A stretch of 64,000 nt of DNA from Antitrichia curtipendula (taxonomy: Eukaryota > Streptophyta > Bryopsida > Hypnales > Leucodontaceae): positions 14,012,001-14,076,000 of the forward strand of contig OX579635.1 of assembly GCA_951230915.1 (NCBI GenBank), written 5' to 3'. The notes under the pieces are model-generated. The model was given only the letters and a program-made list of their open reading frames with translations, was not told the origin of the DNA and made no database searches. Positions 31,903 to 45,480 of the stretch are shown here, one piece after another; position 1 is the stretch's first letter; the number at the start of each line of letters is the position of its first letter. A program made the position numbers and the translations under genes.

Positions 31903-34900
31903 ATAGCATGGGTAACATAACATTGTTAAACAGCTTGCTTGCCTCCCTCCAGATGAAGGTATCATTCCCCCTGTATGCATGGGGGAGATTTGAATTATAA
32001 TCTTGAACATGTGATTGGCTAGATGTAGTAGAGTGTTAGGGCTTGGGTGGCTTCATAGGTACTTTTTGATTGGAGGTCTCTTGATTTTATTATTTTTTTT
32101 TGGGGGGGGGAGGGGGAAAGGGACCTCCCGAGCTCTTTGGTTAATAATGTTTATGAACCAACCTTTTGCCTTTGGAAGAGGGAAAGTATGAATTGTTTAT
32201 AAATTTTTGAAGTGGATTGCTTAATTGGCCCCAAAGAGTCTCTAGACTACCCTAAAACTAATAACAAGTGCATCTGTAATAGACATCTTACTCACCTAAA
32301 ACACTCACAATATTTCCAAAATGCCCACAACATGAAGGCCTTAAACAGTCACTTCCTATGATGAGTTTTGATTCAAAACGTAGAAGTTCCAGTTGCAGTT
32401 ACTAATCACTCCGTTGCCATTATTCAAGACACTGATTATGGCTACTAATTCAACCTAATGTAGCTCAAATTTTATTTATTAAAAAAATTTGACACAAATT
32501 GATGCAAGATTTTAATGGATCATTCCCTAGGTTTTTGTATTGGATGTTTTGCATCACTACTACAAAGCCTAAACTAGATTGAGGAAAAGAAATGTGAAAA
32601 TTTTTAATTTATTATTCCATGCTTGTTATGGATGTAAAACTTGCCTTCTAATTTGGGTCATCAATTTTGTATTTTGTGACCTCTGTTGCCTAATTTGGGA
32701 TTTAGGATTCAAAAATACGAATTCAAAATTTCAAAATTTCATCAAACTCGGTAAATAATTTGTTCATGTGTTTTTCCAAGGTAAATATGTTGAGTGTAGC
32801 TCAGAGTTCTTATCCTCTCCAAGAAGGCTTGTAGTATTAGTATGGTGAAGCCCAAATAGAAGGGAGCAACCAATTTTTTGTTTTTTTGGTTGGTAGAGCA
32901 ACTTGCATCTTGAAATGTATACAAATAAAGAAAAAATGGGTAGAATCATCTACATGTATATGATCATCTATAAAACTATCCATTGTAAGTACTTTACATC
33001 CAAAGTTTGACAAATCTAGTCTTTTTTTGAGTAGGATTTGGCTATTTCATCAAAATTTTCAAACATCTATAGAATAAAATAGGTTGTCTATTTTGTTTGT
33101 TTTGTTTTGTTTGTTTGTTTGTTACGGTGAGATCTCTTAGACCATGCGTCCCTTAGTTGCATTATTGGTATCGTTAAAAAGCTCTCAGCGAGGAGGGGTG
33201 CATGGGCTTTGTTTTGCGACATTTAGACTCACGGCAAAGAAAAATATTGAATTTCAAAGTTTTTATGAGTTAAAAAAAATAGAAAATTACTTCTATTTTA
33301 TATTTAACTATGGCAACAACACATGGCACACTAGTTATTCTTAGTGTTACAAGAAACAATGCCAAAATTAGATAAGATTTTGCCAAAAATTTGCCTACAA
33401 AACTTTGGCTGAAAGGAAGCTTGAGTGCATATGAGTGATGGGATTGTTTGGTAGTCAAAACTAACAATGACCTATTTTTGCTCAGCCATCAATCAATTAT
33501 ATGCATTCATCTACAAAATTATCTAAATTTAATGAATTTGATCTAAACTTTGCAAATCTTTAATTTTTCACAATTCCATTTATTATTCTCCCATTGTTCT
33601 AGTATAAAAGTAGCCAATTCCATAATCAAGTAAGATTTTGACAAAACAATTCGATAAAAAATCCATTCATTTGATTTTCCCTATACTAATGTTTTTTTAT
33701 TGACAAAGTTTAGATAGAACCATATCTGGATTTCAAACTAATTATCATTGCAAACAGAAAACATAGTCGATAAAATTGCTAAGAGCATCTCTAAAAAGAT
33801 CAAGGTTTGTTGAATTTTGTATGAATTTTACTAAGTTTAGATCATTTTATAGATGAAAGCATAAAATTGATGGATAGACGAGCAACAGTAGATAATTCTC
33901 AAATTTTTCCACATTCTATGGGACATGTCAAGTTTAAACGGATTGAAATTTGTTTTCTAATATAGAAAACTAATGAAGTTTGACCAAGTGGAAACATTAT
34001 TTGTCCTTTAATTTTTAAAAGTTCAAGAAATGTACATAGACAATCTCCCTTATATTTTGGAATTATCTTATAAGAAGAAATAACTCCAACTACTTTGTTT
34101 TTTGTTGTCTTTATCTTTATGAAGAGTCTATTAGTCTAGGATTATTTTATGCTCGAGGAGAGATGGAGATTGTTTAATGATTATGTTCATTTAGTTATAA
34201 TTTCAACTTGCTCATGAAAGTGTGTTTTCCAGTTGTTGAGAAGGTGCATTGTTCTTTGGTTTTCTCTACAACTAAAGTCCTCTCATTTATTTCAATCATA
34301 ACACATGCATTTTATGTTGGAACGCATTTAGAAGACCATTGTCCCCAAGATAATGCAATTATAGAGGTTTAAGCGTCCCCTCCATTGAAAGTACTACCAC
34401 CGTCCCAAAATGATCTATTTGTTGGACAAAATGTTCCAAATTAAGGCATAGTATCACATTTTAAAAACCAATTTTGTGCCATATGTAGAGTTTGGTGCAC
34501 TCCTAGCATTTTAGAAACTTTTAGTTCTAAAGCCCTTTTCAAAGTGTAGTTGGAACTATTGAAAAGTAGATTTTGGAGGGCATTTTTAAGGAGCGCCAAT
34601 AGTCAATTAATTGTTGAATATATGATAGGCATTTATTAGGCATTTAATATATGCCTAAGACCATATGTGGTACTTTGCTTCATCCCCTTTGATTGGGCAA
34701 TATTCAAAGAGATGCAAAAAACAAGAATGAATAATGTTGCTTGACCCCTTTAGTCATTTCATTTGTCTTTTGATTGATGATTGCATGAATGGAGGGGGAA
34801 CTACTACTTGGAGTTGTTTTGTTGGTCCCAAACAACAATCAAAAACCAAATCTAACCAATTTGCAACGTCACAAAGTGAAATAGAAAGATCATTTTAGGA

Positions 34901-36044
34901 CAAAAGATTAAGGCTAACAAGAAGATCATTTAGGGATTGAGGGAGTACAAGACAATAATTGAGGAATTATGTGGCAACTAGGGGATTTTTTTAATAGCAA
35001 AATTGGTGCATCAAAAATACCAAAAAATCCAAGAGAATATGATATATTATCCCTTTCTCAATAGTTGAAATCACTAATTGTTACAAAATCATGAGGCCAT
35101 ATCACTCTTTTCTAGATGAACATATCGTAGCTTTTGAGCAACTTAGGCAACTTTTTGCCTACTAATTATTTAAAATACAAAAAATAGTTAGACAATCCCA
35201 AAAATAATATATAAAAATCAAGAAAATATAAAATATAATTGAAATAAGTTAGGCATTCATCCAAGTTCTTACAATTTTTGGATGGTTGCTCCTACTTTCA
35301 TCTAGGGTGTCCGCGTTCACATGAACCTAGCCTTATCTTGACCTCCAAATCCTAAATTCCCTATCTTGTGTACCGCGATTTATTCCATGTGAGAGATTTG
35401 TTTTGTTTGTGAGAGATTGTGCTCTAGAATAGACAAAAAAGACAAGGCAAAAAACTTTGAAATGTACTACATATACAATTCTTAACAAAGAAGAAATGCA
35501 AAATTGTATGGAGCTAGTTGAATTTTTGTGAATTAGGCAATCTCTTTCTTTCTCTACATATAATTTAATTAAATTTTTTTCTAGACCAAACTAAATCAAT
35601 AGTTCTTCAAAAACTTAGGCACGTTTTTCATTATTATTGTTTCTGACTGAGCTGCTAGGAAGCTATGGATGAACAGATGATTTTTCATCCACTTGTTGTA
35701 TGTTTCATCCATAACGATGGATCATTACTCCAATGAAACAAAACAGAACAAAACAAAATAAACAGCTGTCGCACAGCAAGTGCAGATGGAGATTGTAAGG
35801 CAACTTGGCATGAGAGATCCCCTTGAGAAGACTTTTCATGAACCAGGCATCCAAGTGCTACAGTCCTTTTGTCATTGGCCAAAAGAGACTGGCCGGAAAC
35901 AGAGAACCAATGGGAAGTCTGGAATTGGCTTCTAACTTAAATATCTTGAGCCAGCCAATCCACTCCTTCCTTCCTTTCTTCCTTTCCTGTCAGCAAGTTA
36001 ATGTACTGTAGAGGAATTACATTAACTGGACAGCCTTAAGGTAG
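31903..36044. other. AT-rich gene-free region
   Basis: No gene supported. It contains a GTTT microsatellite (33095-33123) and a MITE at 34395-34945. Short open frames have no recognisable content. Confidence 0.4.
34395..34945. mobile_element. Stowaway-like MITE
   Basis: TA-CTACCACCGTCCCAAAATGATC at the left and GATCATTTAGGGATTGAGGGAG-TA at the right are inverted relative to each other. They resemble the CTCCCTCCGTCCC tip of Stowaway elements with a TA duplication. 551 bp, longer than usual for this group, so it may contain another insertion. Confidence 0.55.
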
Positions 36045-36052
36045 CTCTATAG

Positions 36053-36288
36053 GGCCGGGGTGAACTGACCCCCTCGCTCGTACCCCTGGGAAAACCCTGA
36101 AATTTTTTATTTTCCATGCATGAATTTTTTTGCAAATTCTGAATTCATATTTGCAATCAGAGGCCCCAAATTAGCTAGGGAGGGTTTAGAAAGTAGATTT
36201 TACACGGCACAAAATAGGGGGCTTTTTTTTATGTGCACCCCTGGATGGACTTTGGCAGTACGAGCGAGGGGGTCAGTTCACCCTGGCC
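36053..36288. mobile_element. hAT-like MITE, copy 2
   Basis: The tips GGCCGGGGTGAACTGACCCC and GGGGTCAGTTCACCCTGGCC form inverted repeats of about 29 bp. The flanks CTCTATAG (36045-36052) and CTCTACAG (36289-36296) match 7 of 8. 236 bp, body shared with 31655-31893. Confidence 0.75.
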
Positions 36289-36820
36289 CTCTACAGTAGC
36301 CTACTTATAGGTTTTGGAAATGCCTCGTGTGTAGGGGCACTGCACTTCATACTAAGGTAACAAGCTCGAGAATAGTTTGGGCATTAAGAACCGCCCATCT
36401 GTAAAATGTACACGATTTGTACATGCTGTTTTTTCATAGCTTTCACTGATGTATAAATAGTGTACACATCAGGGGTGGACGATTTTCATAACATTCATGA
36501 GCTGTGAGAGGAGCTGCCTTGCCTCTGACGGAATGATGTGGTATATTCCACATCATTCCATCCAAAGGATGAAATGGTGTGGAATATTCCACATCCCACA
36601 TCCAAAGCTAATAAGCCACGCGTCAATAACGTCAGACTTCTACTCAGTGCCAAGGTCATGACTGCACAATCAGGTTACTGGGAAATTGAACACCCCCAAT
36701 TCAGGCAATACAGAAAAAAATAGCTTTAAACCAATCAATTCATCAATGTCAATTATTCCAATGTTTGAATTCCCGCACACTGCTTTGTAACCATTCATAT
36801 TCTGCAATTCGGAATTAGAA

Positions 36821-38345
36821 GACAATTCTTTATGTACATATGGGGTGGTAGGAGGTAGAACTGGGATAAGTATTTTAAAGTTTGTAATTTCTCAACCGCT
36901 TATAGTTAAGTCTAAAGTAGGAATTGTGTTAACCCCTAAAGGACCAAACACTGTTTTTTGACAACATAGCGATTTTGGGCAGCTCACTATGACCAGAATT
37001 TTTCTTTTTTTTCTTTGAAATTTTCACATAAGATGTGCCCGAGGAGTAGCTTTAAGGTCCAACAATTTTCGTAACTTTTGACTACGTGTTAAAAAGTTAT
37101 TGCATGATATGTCATTTTCATTGTTCGGCGGGTTGCCGGGGCAGCAAAAAAAACTTCTTTAAAAATCACTTTTTAAAAAAACTAAAATTTCAAATTGGTT
37201 CTTTAGATTTATATGTACGTGGGAGGCTTTGAATCATTCCATTCCGATCAATGAGTCAAAAGTTATGAGGATTCTTAGTTTGAAGGTAGTTATGGAATCT
37301 CTACTCTAAAATAAACTTTGAAGTCCTTTATTTAACTCGATTTTCAATATTTTTGAAAAAAAATAAAAACATTGGGTGTAGATTGTTTATTACAACATTG
37401 CAATAGTTGGGATTGGCATTTTTCAATTTCATAAATAAATTCTTGACAATTTAGTGCTTTGAATCATTCTCTACCTCTTCCTACTTACTATTTTTTTCCT
37501 ATATGTTGTACAATTCCAAATGATCTGAAATTTTTCAAGCATGTAGCCAACTTGCCTTGAAGAATAAATCCAAAGAGTAACCATCATTTTGGACATTGTT
37601 TCATACAAATGTGACCTTGTGGAGGGCAGCTGCCCGTTTTTTCTCAGGGACAAAAAAAGGGTTTTTGTCAATTCAAACGCTATTATCTTGCAATCCACTT
37701 GGTGGAAAATTCTGAAATTTTTTCCACATCTTCTTAAACAAGTTTACTACAAGATCCTACGGCTACAAGTGTCCAAAAATGTTTTTTTTCTAAAATTTGG
37801 CACTAGTATTAGAAATGGCAGTTCTGGAGCGGTTTTGGTGAAAACATAGTCAAAAACCTTTAGGGGTTAAAACTATAATTTCAGACCTCATTTAGGCATA
37901 GTAAAATAACTTTTTTTTAAATACTTTGAACTAAAATAAGTTGGAGAATCAAGTTAAATTTCATCTTCACAAATCAGTTTGAGATTTTAATCTTCCACTC
38001 AAAAGTTATAGACAAATTTCATAGAGGGGTTTGAAAGGATTTTTTTTTGACATTTTCATACATCCTCTTTGAAATTTGTCCATAACTTTTTAGTGGAAGA
38101 TCTAAATGTAAAACGGATTTTTGGAGATGAAACTTAGCTTGATTCCACAACTTTTTTTAGCTCAATTTTTTTTGAAAAAAGGTATTCCACTATGCCTAAA
38201 TGAGGTCTGAAATTATAATTTTAACACAATTCCTACTTTAAACTTAATTATTAGCGGTGAGAAATTACAAACTCTAAATTACATATCCCACATGGGTTGT
38301 TCTATCTCCTACCACCCCAAGTGTACATAAAGAGATTCTCTTTTC
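36821..38345. mobile_element. Foldback element with a nested piggyBac-like MITE
   Basis: The outer arms are inverted copies (left 'ctttatgtacatatggggtgg'-type start, right its inverse ending 'accaccccaagtgtacataaag'). The centre (37930-38140) is another palindrome, so nearly the whole unit folds on itself. The left arm is interrupted at TTAA by the 942-bp MITE 36929-37870. The uninterrupted right arm shows the original TTAA site. Fragments of the same family occur at 6.2/20.4, 28.2 and 42.9 kb. Confidence 0.7.
36929..37870. mobile_element. piggyBac-like MITE, family 1, copy at 36.9 kb
   Basis: TTAA on both sides; tips CCCCTAAAGGACCAAA and AAAACCTTTAGGGG inverted. Closely similar in body to the copies at 56.8 and 59.0 kb. 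Non-coding. Insertion is proven by the intact TTAA in the opposite arm of the host foldback element. Confidence 0.75.
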
Positions 38346-41034
38346 AATAGAAACAATCAAAATAAATTATTGATGGCAAATGGTTCAAATTCTTTGATAG
38401 AATACTCAATGAATTCTTTGGGTTTTGACAGACCATCTATCTTCATAGTTATTTGTTTGCATATTTTGTCCTAGAATTAGCCAAAAAAATAGATCGTACC
38501 ATAAATGTACTGCCATTGTCTTGGTCCTGAAGCTTACATTAATAATATGTGGATGCATTTCGTGGATGAAGACTTCAGAGAGGCAAAGGCAGCCTCTCTG
38601 AAGGCTCTTGAATGTTATGTTGGAGCCCTATGCCAGTTCAACTTCAAAATTTGATAACTAATTTAAAAAAACTCCAAAAAATATGAAACTATTTAGGTTA
38701 GATGCCAAATTCACTTCTTTTTCAATTAAAATTTACTGAAAAATATTTCAAGAAGTTTCACCTTCCCAAAATTTTAGTTTCACCCCTTAGGTGGGCGATT
38801 TCTAGACCTGTTACCTTATGGTCGACCAAGTCGAGAGGACGTGCCCAAACTATGGTCAAAAGTCCAACAAAATGGGCTCTTTAATAGGCATTTCTTTGGA
38901 CTCTCACCCAGAGTTTGGGCATGACCTCTCAACTTGGTCGGCCATAGTGTGGAGTCTCCAAAGGCCAAATCCATAGTCCAAACCCATATTGTTCAACTTC
39001 TATCCTTTTACAAATAATGAATAACAATTTGGTTTTCATTTTTGGTGGACCCAAACTATGGTCAAGAGTTTGTCAACATATAGTCAATTTTTTACCAGAA
39101 TTGTTAGTTTGGAAGGTGATGGCCTCTCAATTGTGCCGTCTAGTGTGAAGGGTCAAGAAGCCAACATTTCAAGAATTTATGGATTCCTGTAATTTCATTA
39201 GTGGAAATCAACCCTTTGTCGTAGTGTGAAGAGGCCCTTAGTCTTGAAATTGTTACATTTATTTTTTCATTTATTTTTGGGCAGCACAAAAAGCCATCTT
39301 CCTGTCACTAACAAGAGAGCTCAAGATGATTTAAGGTAACTACACCTAATTTCTACCCTATTACTAACAGTGACCTATATAGATTCTTGCCTAAAATGTA
39401 TACCTTCTATTCATAAGAGTCTAGGGTTGATTTGGTGTCCACCTGTGTTCAATATTTTGATAATTCATGATTTATTACTAGTGTGCCTTGTGCCATTTTC
39501 CACAATCAGTAAATTCTAAATCCTTAATCCTATCAAAAAATACTAAAAAATCCATAACCTTCACTCCGTATGTCTAAACACTATGAAAACAAAGTTTGTG
39601 CAACCTTCCTCAATGAGGGCTTAAGATATGGATTCATAATATGTTCAAATAATGTATTTGAAGAGAATCTATAACCTCTTTTGGAAGAGGAAAAATCCAA
39701 AATTGTCATTTTTTAATGCATTGTTCAAAATCTATTTTTTTGTTTAAAAATTTCCAAACAGACAAAAGTGTATTAAACAAGTAAGGCAATGTGTGGATTT
39801 TTTAAAAATCCATTTGACATCGTGGATTGAAAGATTAGAGCGTCTGAAGTTATAACTTTTTTTTTTCATTCCTGCAGAACAAGGTGAGCAGATTTTGAGC
39901 CTTCTTTGGAGTAAAATTTTTGCTCTACCCGAAAATGAGGATTTTGACCATTCAAAAACATATGGTGTTTGGTTCACTCATGAAAAATTTCAAAAACAAA
40001 TATAGAGTCTAACTTATTCTAAATCACCTTGCAATGCAAAGAGGTTAAGTGCATTGGCAATACAATAGTCATTTTTTGATGATTTCTTGTGCAATGAGAA
40101 TTTTTTTAATTTGAAATAAAAATGCTGAAAATTATAGACAAACATTTGGAATATGTGGGAAAATTTTCAAGAACTTTGACTTCACAAATTGCAAGATAAT
40201 AGGGCTTGAAGTTAGAAGAAAATGTTTTTTCTTGAAACCGCCTCGACATAGCTAACAAAGGTTGACTCCTCTTAGAATGTAAGTTGAGAGCTAAATTTTT
40301 GGGGCGTGGGACATTGGTGGGATGCTTACCACCCATTAGATATTTTTTTAGGCCTTTAGAAGATTGTAAGTTCTCGGATTGTGGGGAATGTGGGAACAAC
40401 ACCACATCAGCAGTTTGACATAGTCAAAAGATGGCCACGTCAGATTATATATATTTTTTAAATTTTAAATTAAAATAAATAAAATTTAATTATTTAATAG
40501 TTTGATAGCACTTCAATGGTTTATAATAAAGGGAACAACCTTGAAATGATGCAGTAAATTGTGCAGTAATGCATTGTAAAGATGCGATAACTATTAAATT
40601 AACATACGAACCCATGAAACAACAATAACCACACAGTAACTGTTGACAAATTGTAGGTTGTAAACTTTGTGATGATCTTATGGAGACTTGAGAATTTATT
40701 GGGAGAAGGTATATGTTAGTTCTTTATTATATGGTCTACCTCCTAATGGAGGAATCAAAGATGGAATTCGTTATCTAAGTCCATAAGGCTTAAATAGTTG
40801 AGCTATTTACAGTAGACATTTTATTTACGCCACTCTTTCAAACTGGAGTTATTATTCTTCTTCCGAGAAATGGAAAGAGCAATTGAAATTTTATTGGGTT
40901 TGTCCTTTAGACAAACACTATAGAATTGACTCTTGCATCAACTATGGTTTTTGAAAATGATTTTCCAAATTCTATCTACAACTGCATTTACTCTAAAGAA
41001 TACAATGAGGATTTGGTTAAAGAGGGGACAACTA
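38346..41034. other. Gene-free region with palindromic and dispersed repeats
   Basis: Includes a palindrome at 38813-38957 ('cttatggtcgaccaagtcgagagg' versus 'cctctcaacttggtcggccatag'), a segment 38637-38820 repeated at 45055-45245, and the second copy of the 130-bp repeat (40548-40677). No gene seen. Confidence 0.45.
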
Positions 41035-41546
41035 AGGTAAACCAGCCTATGACAGGCCAACTGTCTAATGCAGACATCTACATATCCCCCCATTACAGTC
41101 CATTTCAGATTTTTGCTTCTACAATTTAATTAGGTTGGTTAGTGGCCCACATTAGTGCATTAGGTGATTGTGATAGAATTAGTAATGACTGTCATAGGAC
41201 ACTTACACATTGTGAGTGTAAACACATCATAAAGAGTTGTTTTTTTATTCCTTTGTGTGATGGCCACATTAAAAATTCTTGTGGTTGTGTTAGGAAATCT
41301 GAAGACTGCATTAGGTGGTAAGATGACCATCATGAAGACATATTTTATTGATTTCAGATAGCCTACAAACTGTTTTGGAAAAATACTTAAGAAATTCATA
41401 ACAAATTCCTACTTTGTCCAAAAACTAAAATTTTAACTGCTTCTTTCATTTCTCAAAGTTGTCTTTGCTAGAAAAAAATCTGATTTTATTTTGCTAATGG
41501 CAACATACCAAATTAGTCATTCTGCCTGTCATAGGCTGGTTTACCT
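41035..41546. mobile_element. TA-flanked MITE (Tc1/mariner-like)
   Basis: AGGTAAACCAGCCTATGACA at the left is inverted at the right (TGTCATAGGCTGGTTTACCT), with TA outside both ends. 512 bp, non-coding. A solo copy of the end is at 44309-44331. The superfamily is inferred only from the TA target. Confidence 0.6.
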
Positions 41547-44036
41547 TAATCAGACTGTCCCACTACTTGGATGCCCTCTCCCTGTCTAATTAATCAGTTG
41601 GAGGGGTGTTTATTTCTTTATTTAAGAAATTATTATTATTTTATCTTATTTTTATATTTTATTTTTCTTGCTTATCATTGATTAAATTTTTTCTTTGTTT
41701 AATTTTTCCACTAACCACTATCAATAAATTAATATTGTTGTTTATCTAAGACAAAGTCTCACACTCACACCATCTTTGTTCTTTTTGACAAAGTATGAAT
41801 TCATTATAAATTCTTGAAGTGTGCTAATCCATTGGGAAATAAGAGTCTTCATACTACTTCAAAATTAACAAAAAGTGTATTCATAATGATCATCTTACTC
41901 ACTGAAAGTAGTTACATTATTTCCTAACATGGTCACAACACAAAGGCCTAAAAGAATCATTTCATATAAGAAATTTACACTCAAAAGGTGAAAGTTCCTA
42001 CCATAGTCATTAATCACTCCATCACCATCATCCAAGACATTGATTGTAGCCACTAATTCAATCTAATGTAGGTCAAATCTCATTTTATTGAAAAAAAGCC
42101 TATAATAGGTTGTATAAGACTGCAACATATCATTCCCTAAGGTGTTTGACATAGGTGGTCTGCATATTAGGTGGATGCATGGTTGGATGGTTCATTTTTG
42201 GCAGAAGACCAAGTCCAACATGTCCTTTATTGTGACTAAAATGTTTGAGAGTGAAATGCTTGCTCTATAAAAAAAACTATATTTTTTTGGATGTTAGCAA
42301 CAAATACACATGTTTTCTAAAACAAGAGCACAAAGATGGAATTGCAACCATAAGAGGCAGAATTGAGTTGGATGTTCCAAAAACCGTTTAGATGTCACAT
42401 GCAAAAGGAGTTGATGTCCTATGCGATGGTAATGTTCTAAGAGACATTAAAAAAACAATCGTGTTCTATACAACGTTCAAGAAAACATAAAATTGCCACA
42501 TTGGCAAGGGGTTTGATTTAACTTTAGGTAAGTTAGTGAAAATTATTGTAGGCTGAGTTAAGACCTTGATCGAATGTGAAAACATAGCAGAAGGGTAGCT
42601 ACATGGCATGTTTAAAAAAAAATTATTTTTAAATTTTTTATCAATTAATTAAAAATAATAATAAATGACACTTGATGTGACATTTGAGTGACATTGCATC
42701 TAACAAGGATGAAGTGGCATGCCACATCAACACAATTTAATGCAATCTAAAAATTTGAATAGTATATTTTTAGACATCAACTAATACATTAGCCAAGACA
42801 TCAATTGAGACATCCATATATTTTTTTGTGATATCAATTGAGAAGTTCAAATCTTCTTTGCGACATCAACTTCGATAATTTTGTAAAATTTGGAAAATTC
42901 ACATATTCCATATGGTTTGTCTTCCCTCCTACCACCCCACTTGTATAGATAATTTGTTTTTTATGTCAATATACACACAATAAGTAGCTTTTCAAGTCAT
43001 GCAATATGAATATCAAATATGGTGTATTGTACATGGTGTATGATGTACAATGTATGGCATATTGAATACAATATATAATATATGGCACATTGTGCATGGT
43101 GCATGTCAAAGTTGTCGTTGCAAAAGGTTTAGACATCGAAGCTAATGTCTCAAAAAAAACATCTCAAAAAACATCTAAACGTCAAGTTGACATCGCAAAA
43201 AATAATATTATAATTCTTCTTGGCATTTAAGTTGATGTTGCTCAAAACAGTATAAATCTTCTCAGACAGCATAATGCCAAGTGCGACGTCAGTTGCCACA
43301 TGTCATCTCCGAGTTGGATGAAAAAATCCCATGTGGCATTGCTCGTCCATGTGGCACTTATGTGGAGGTGACGTGGATGCTACATGGTGCACTTTTGGCT
43401 CCTTTTTTGGACATCAACAGGGACATCCCTGATGTTAGAAAAAATGTATCTACATGTTTTTTAGCTTGTTAAAAAAAAATGGGTTTCTTATAATGTTGGA
43501 AGTGAAATCTACAAGAATCAATTAAAATAAAATCTAAAAGTACCTAGTTCTTCAAGCGCAAGTAGACCTTGAAAATTATTACACTTTAGGAAAAATCATA
43601 GTTGGAAAAAAATAAAGGCTAAGGAAAAAAAACTTCAGAAAATTCAATATTTGAAAAGTCATTAAAAAGTCCCTAGCAAACATATAAAGAAGATCTACAA
43701 TACAACCCATTGATTTCTAAAAACATTAGTTCAAGCTCTATTAGAAATGTAGTATTTATAATTTATTTTGATTAATGCAAAGGAGCTTAAAAAGTGTTTT
43801 TCAACTTTGCTGACAATAGATTTGTCACATCCTATTTTATTTAGAAGTCCCTAGTGCTCACATACAATATTAAAAAAAACAAAAACTCATAAAACTATTG
43901 GGCATCAAAGTCATTATCCTAAACCAAGTTGGTTCATAGGAAAAAAATTGAGGGTGCTTTGTACATCAATTTGGAAATGAGTTGTTTGCAATTTTCAACA
44001 TCGTGACAAAAAATTGAGCCCATCAACCATGAATCC
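41547..44036. other. Gene-free region
   Basis: AT-rich. A foldback-family end lies at about 42886-42960 and low-complexity 'tgtatggtgtat'-type repeats at 43010-43105. No supported gene. Confidence 0.4.
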
Positions 44037-44285
44037 AACAATACTAGTATGTGAGTATGAAAATGCAAGCATGTGAGCTTTGAGTATATATATAAGTAGA
44101 TATACTACAACCATTGAAGGTGCTTATAATGTAAACACCTTATAATGTAACCTATAATATAAGTGTCTATATCATAATTATACTACAATTATAGAAGGTT
44201 TTTATATATAGACCCCTATGAAATAGGTGTGTAGTCTTCTAGGCTCATGTGCTCATGCTCCTAGGCTCACATAATAGTAACCTTT
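44037..44285. mobile_element. Short non-autonomous relative of the 14-kb element
   Basis: Begins AACAATACTAGTATGTGAG and ends GGCTCACATAATAGTAACCTTT, matching the tips of the 14-kb element. Flanks CCATGAATCC (44027-44036) and CTATGCATCC (44286-44295) agree at 8 of 10, a decayed duplication of Mutator-like size. 249 bp, non-coding. Confidence 0.6.
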
Positions 44286-44295
44286 CTATGCATCC

Positions 44296-45480
44296 ACCTT
44301 GTCATAGACTAGTTTACCTTAGATTGTTGCTTTCATGGCTTGTGTATTTTGATAAAAATTTGCCTAGATTGAAGCTTATTTGTACATTTCCTTGGCCAGC
44401 ACAAATTCATTCAAACTAGCATAGCTCACACATTATTGCATGCCTTGCCAAACAATTTGGTTTAAAGTGAGCGTTTAAAGATGCTCTAACCCCGTTCCTC
44501 TTTGGATTTTTACAAATTAGGTGTATTTTGACCTACAACAAGCATAGAGTCCATAAATCAACCAAAATGTGGTCGACTAGTCACTAAAGGGTTAACCCTT
44601 AAGGACGCCAAAGACAATGTGTGTTTGATGGATATTTCTATCTCATTGTAAAAACACAGAATGCACCTATTGGTTCAAAAATTGAAATATTTTTGATTGA
44701 ATACCTATCATTGAAGCGATGTTATTATAGGGTTAACTCTAGAAAGATGGGTTGGTTACCATAATAATTATCTTTTTTGGGTACACTATAGATCATTTTC
44801 TTAAAAAAACCAAGAGCACGCATTGGAGGTCAAATTGTTGTGCAAGACCTTCCTTTTTTTTCAGACAAAATTCAAAGATGAACATTTGCACCTCTATTCC
44901 ACATAGAAGAATTCTTTGTCATCCATTTGACACTTAACGTAGAAGGTTCTAAAAGTGCTTACGCTCTAAAATTGTCTACCTCCTCCAATATAAACTATTT
45001 GTACAAACAATGTACATTTGAGGAAGTGGGTGATTTTAGAGACTTGTTCCATTTCAACTTCAAAAACTCATAACTAACTTTACAAAGCTCCAAAAAAGTA
45101 TGAAATGACTTGTTCTAGATACCAACTCCATTCGTCTTTTAAGGAAAGTTTATTGAAAAGTATTTCAAGAAGTTTCACCTCCCAGAATTTAGGTTTCGGA
45201 TCTTAGATGGGGGGCACTTTATGGACCTCTTACCTTAGTGTCCGCGGCGTACATCTAGGGTTAAGCAATGTTATGGACAACGATAAAATAACAAACTTAT
45301 GAGAGGCTCCCTCCTTATAGCATTGGCGTGCTTTTTGAGTAAGAAAGCTACCCAGACTTCCCCATGATAACTTGCTGTGACTTAACTGAAGCTTACTTCT
45401 GTCTAACCCCTTTCCACGTCGCTCCTGCGCCCATAATAAAGAAAACAAAGAAAAAAGGACCAATGTAACTCAGAGGGATG
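44296..45480. other. Gene-free region upstream of ELF3
   Basis: Contains a solo MITE end (44309-44331), TTAACCCTTAAGGACG at 44592 suggesting a decayed TTAA element, and the repeat shared with 38.6-38.8 kb (45055-45245). No gene seen. Confidence 0.4.

Noticed and set aside
28086..40677. Idea that the 130-bp repeat at 40.55 kb is the empty site of the MITE ending at 28085
   Set aside because: The left flank of the MITE does not match the sequence left of the repeat at 40.55 kb, so it is not a clean empty site.
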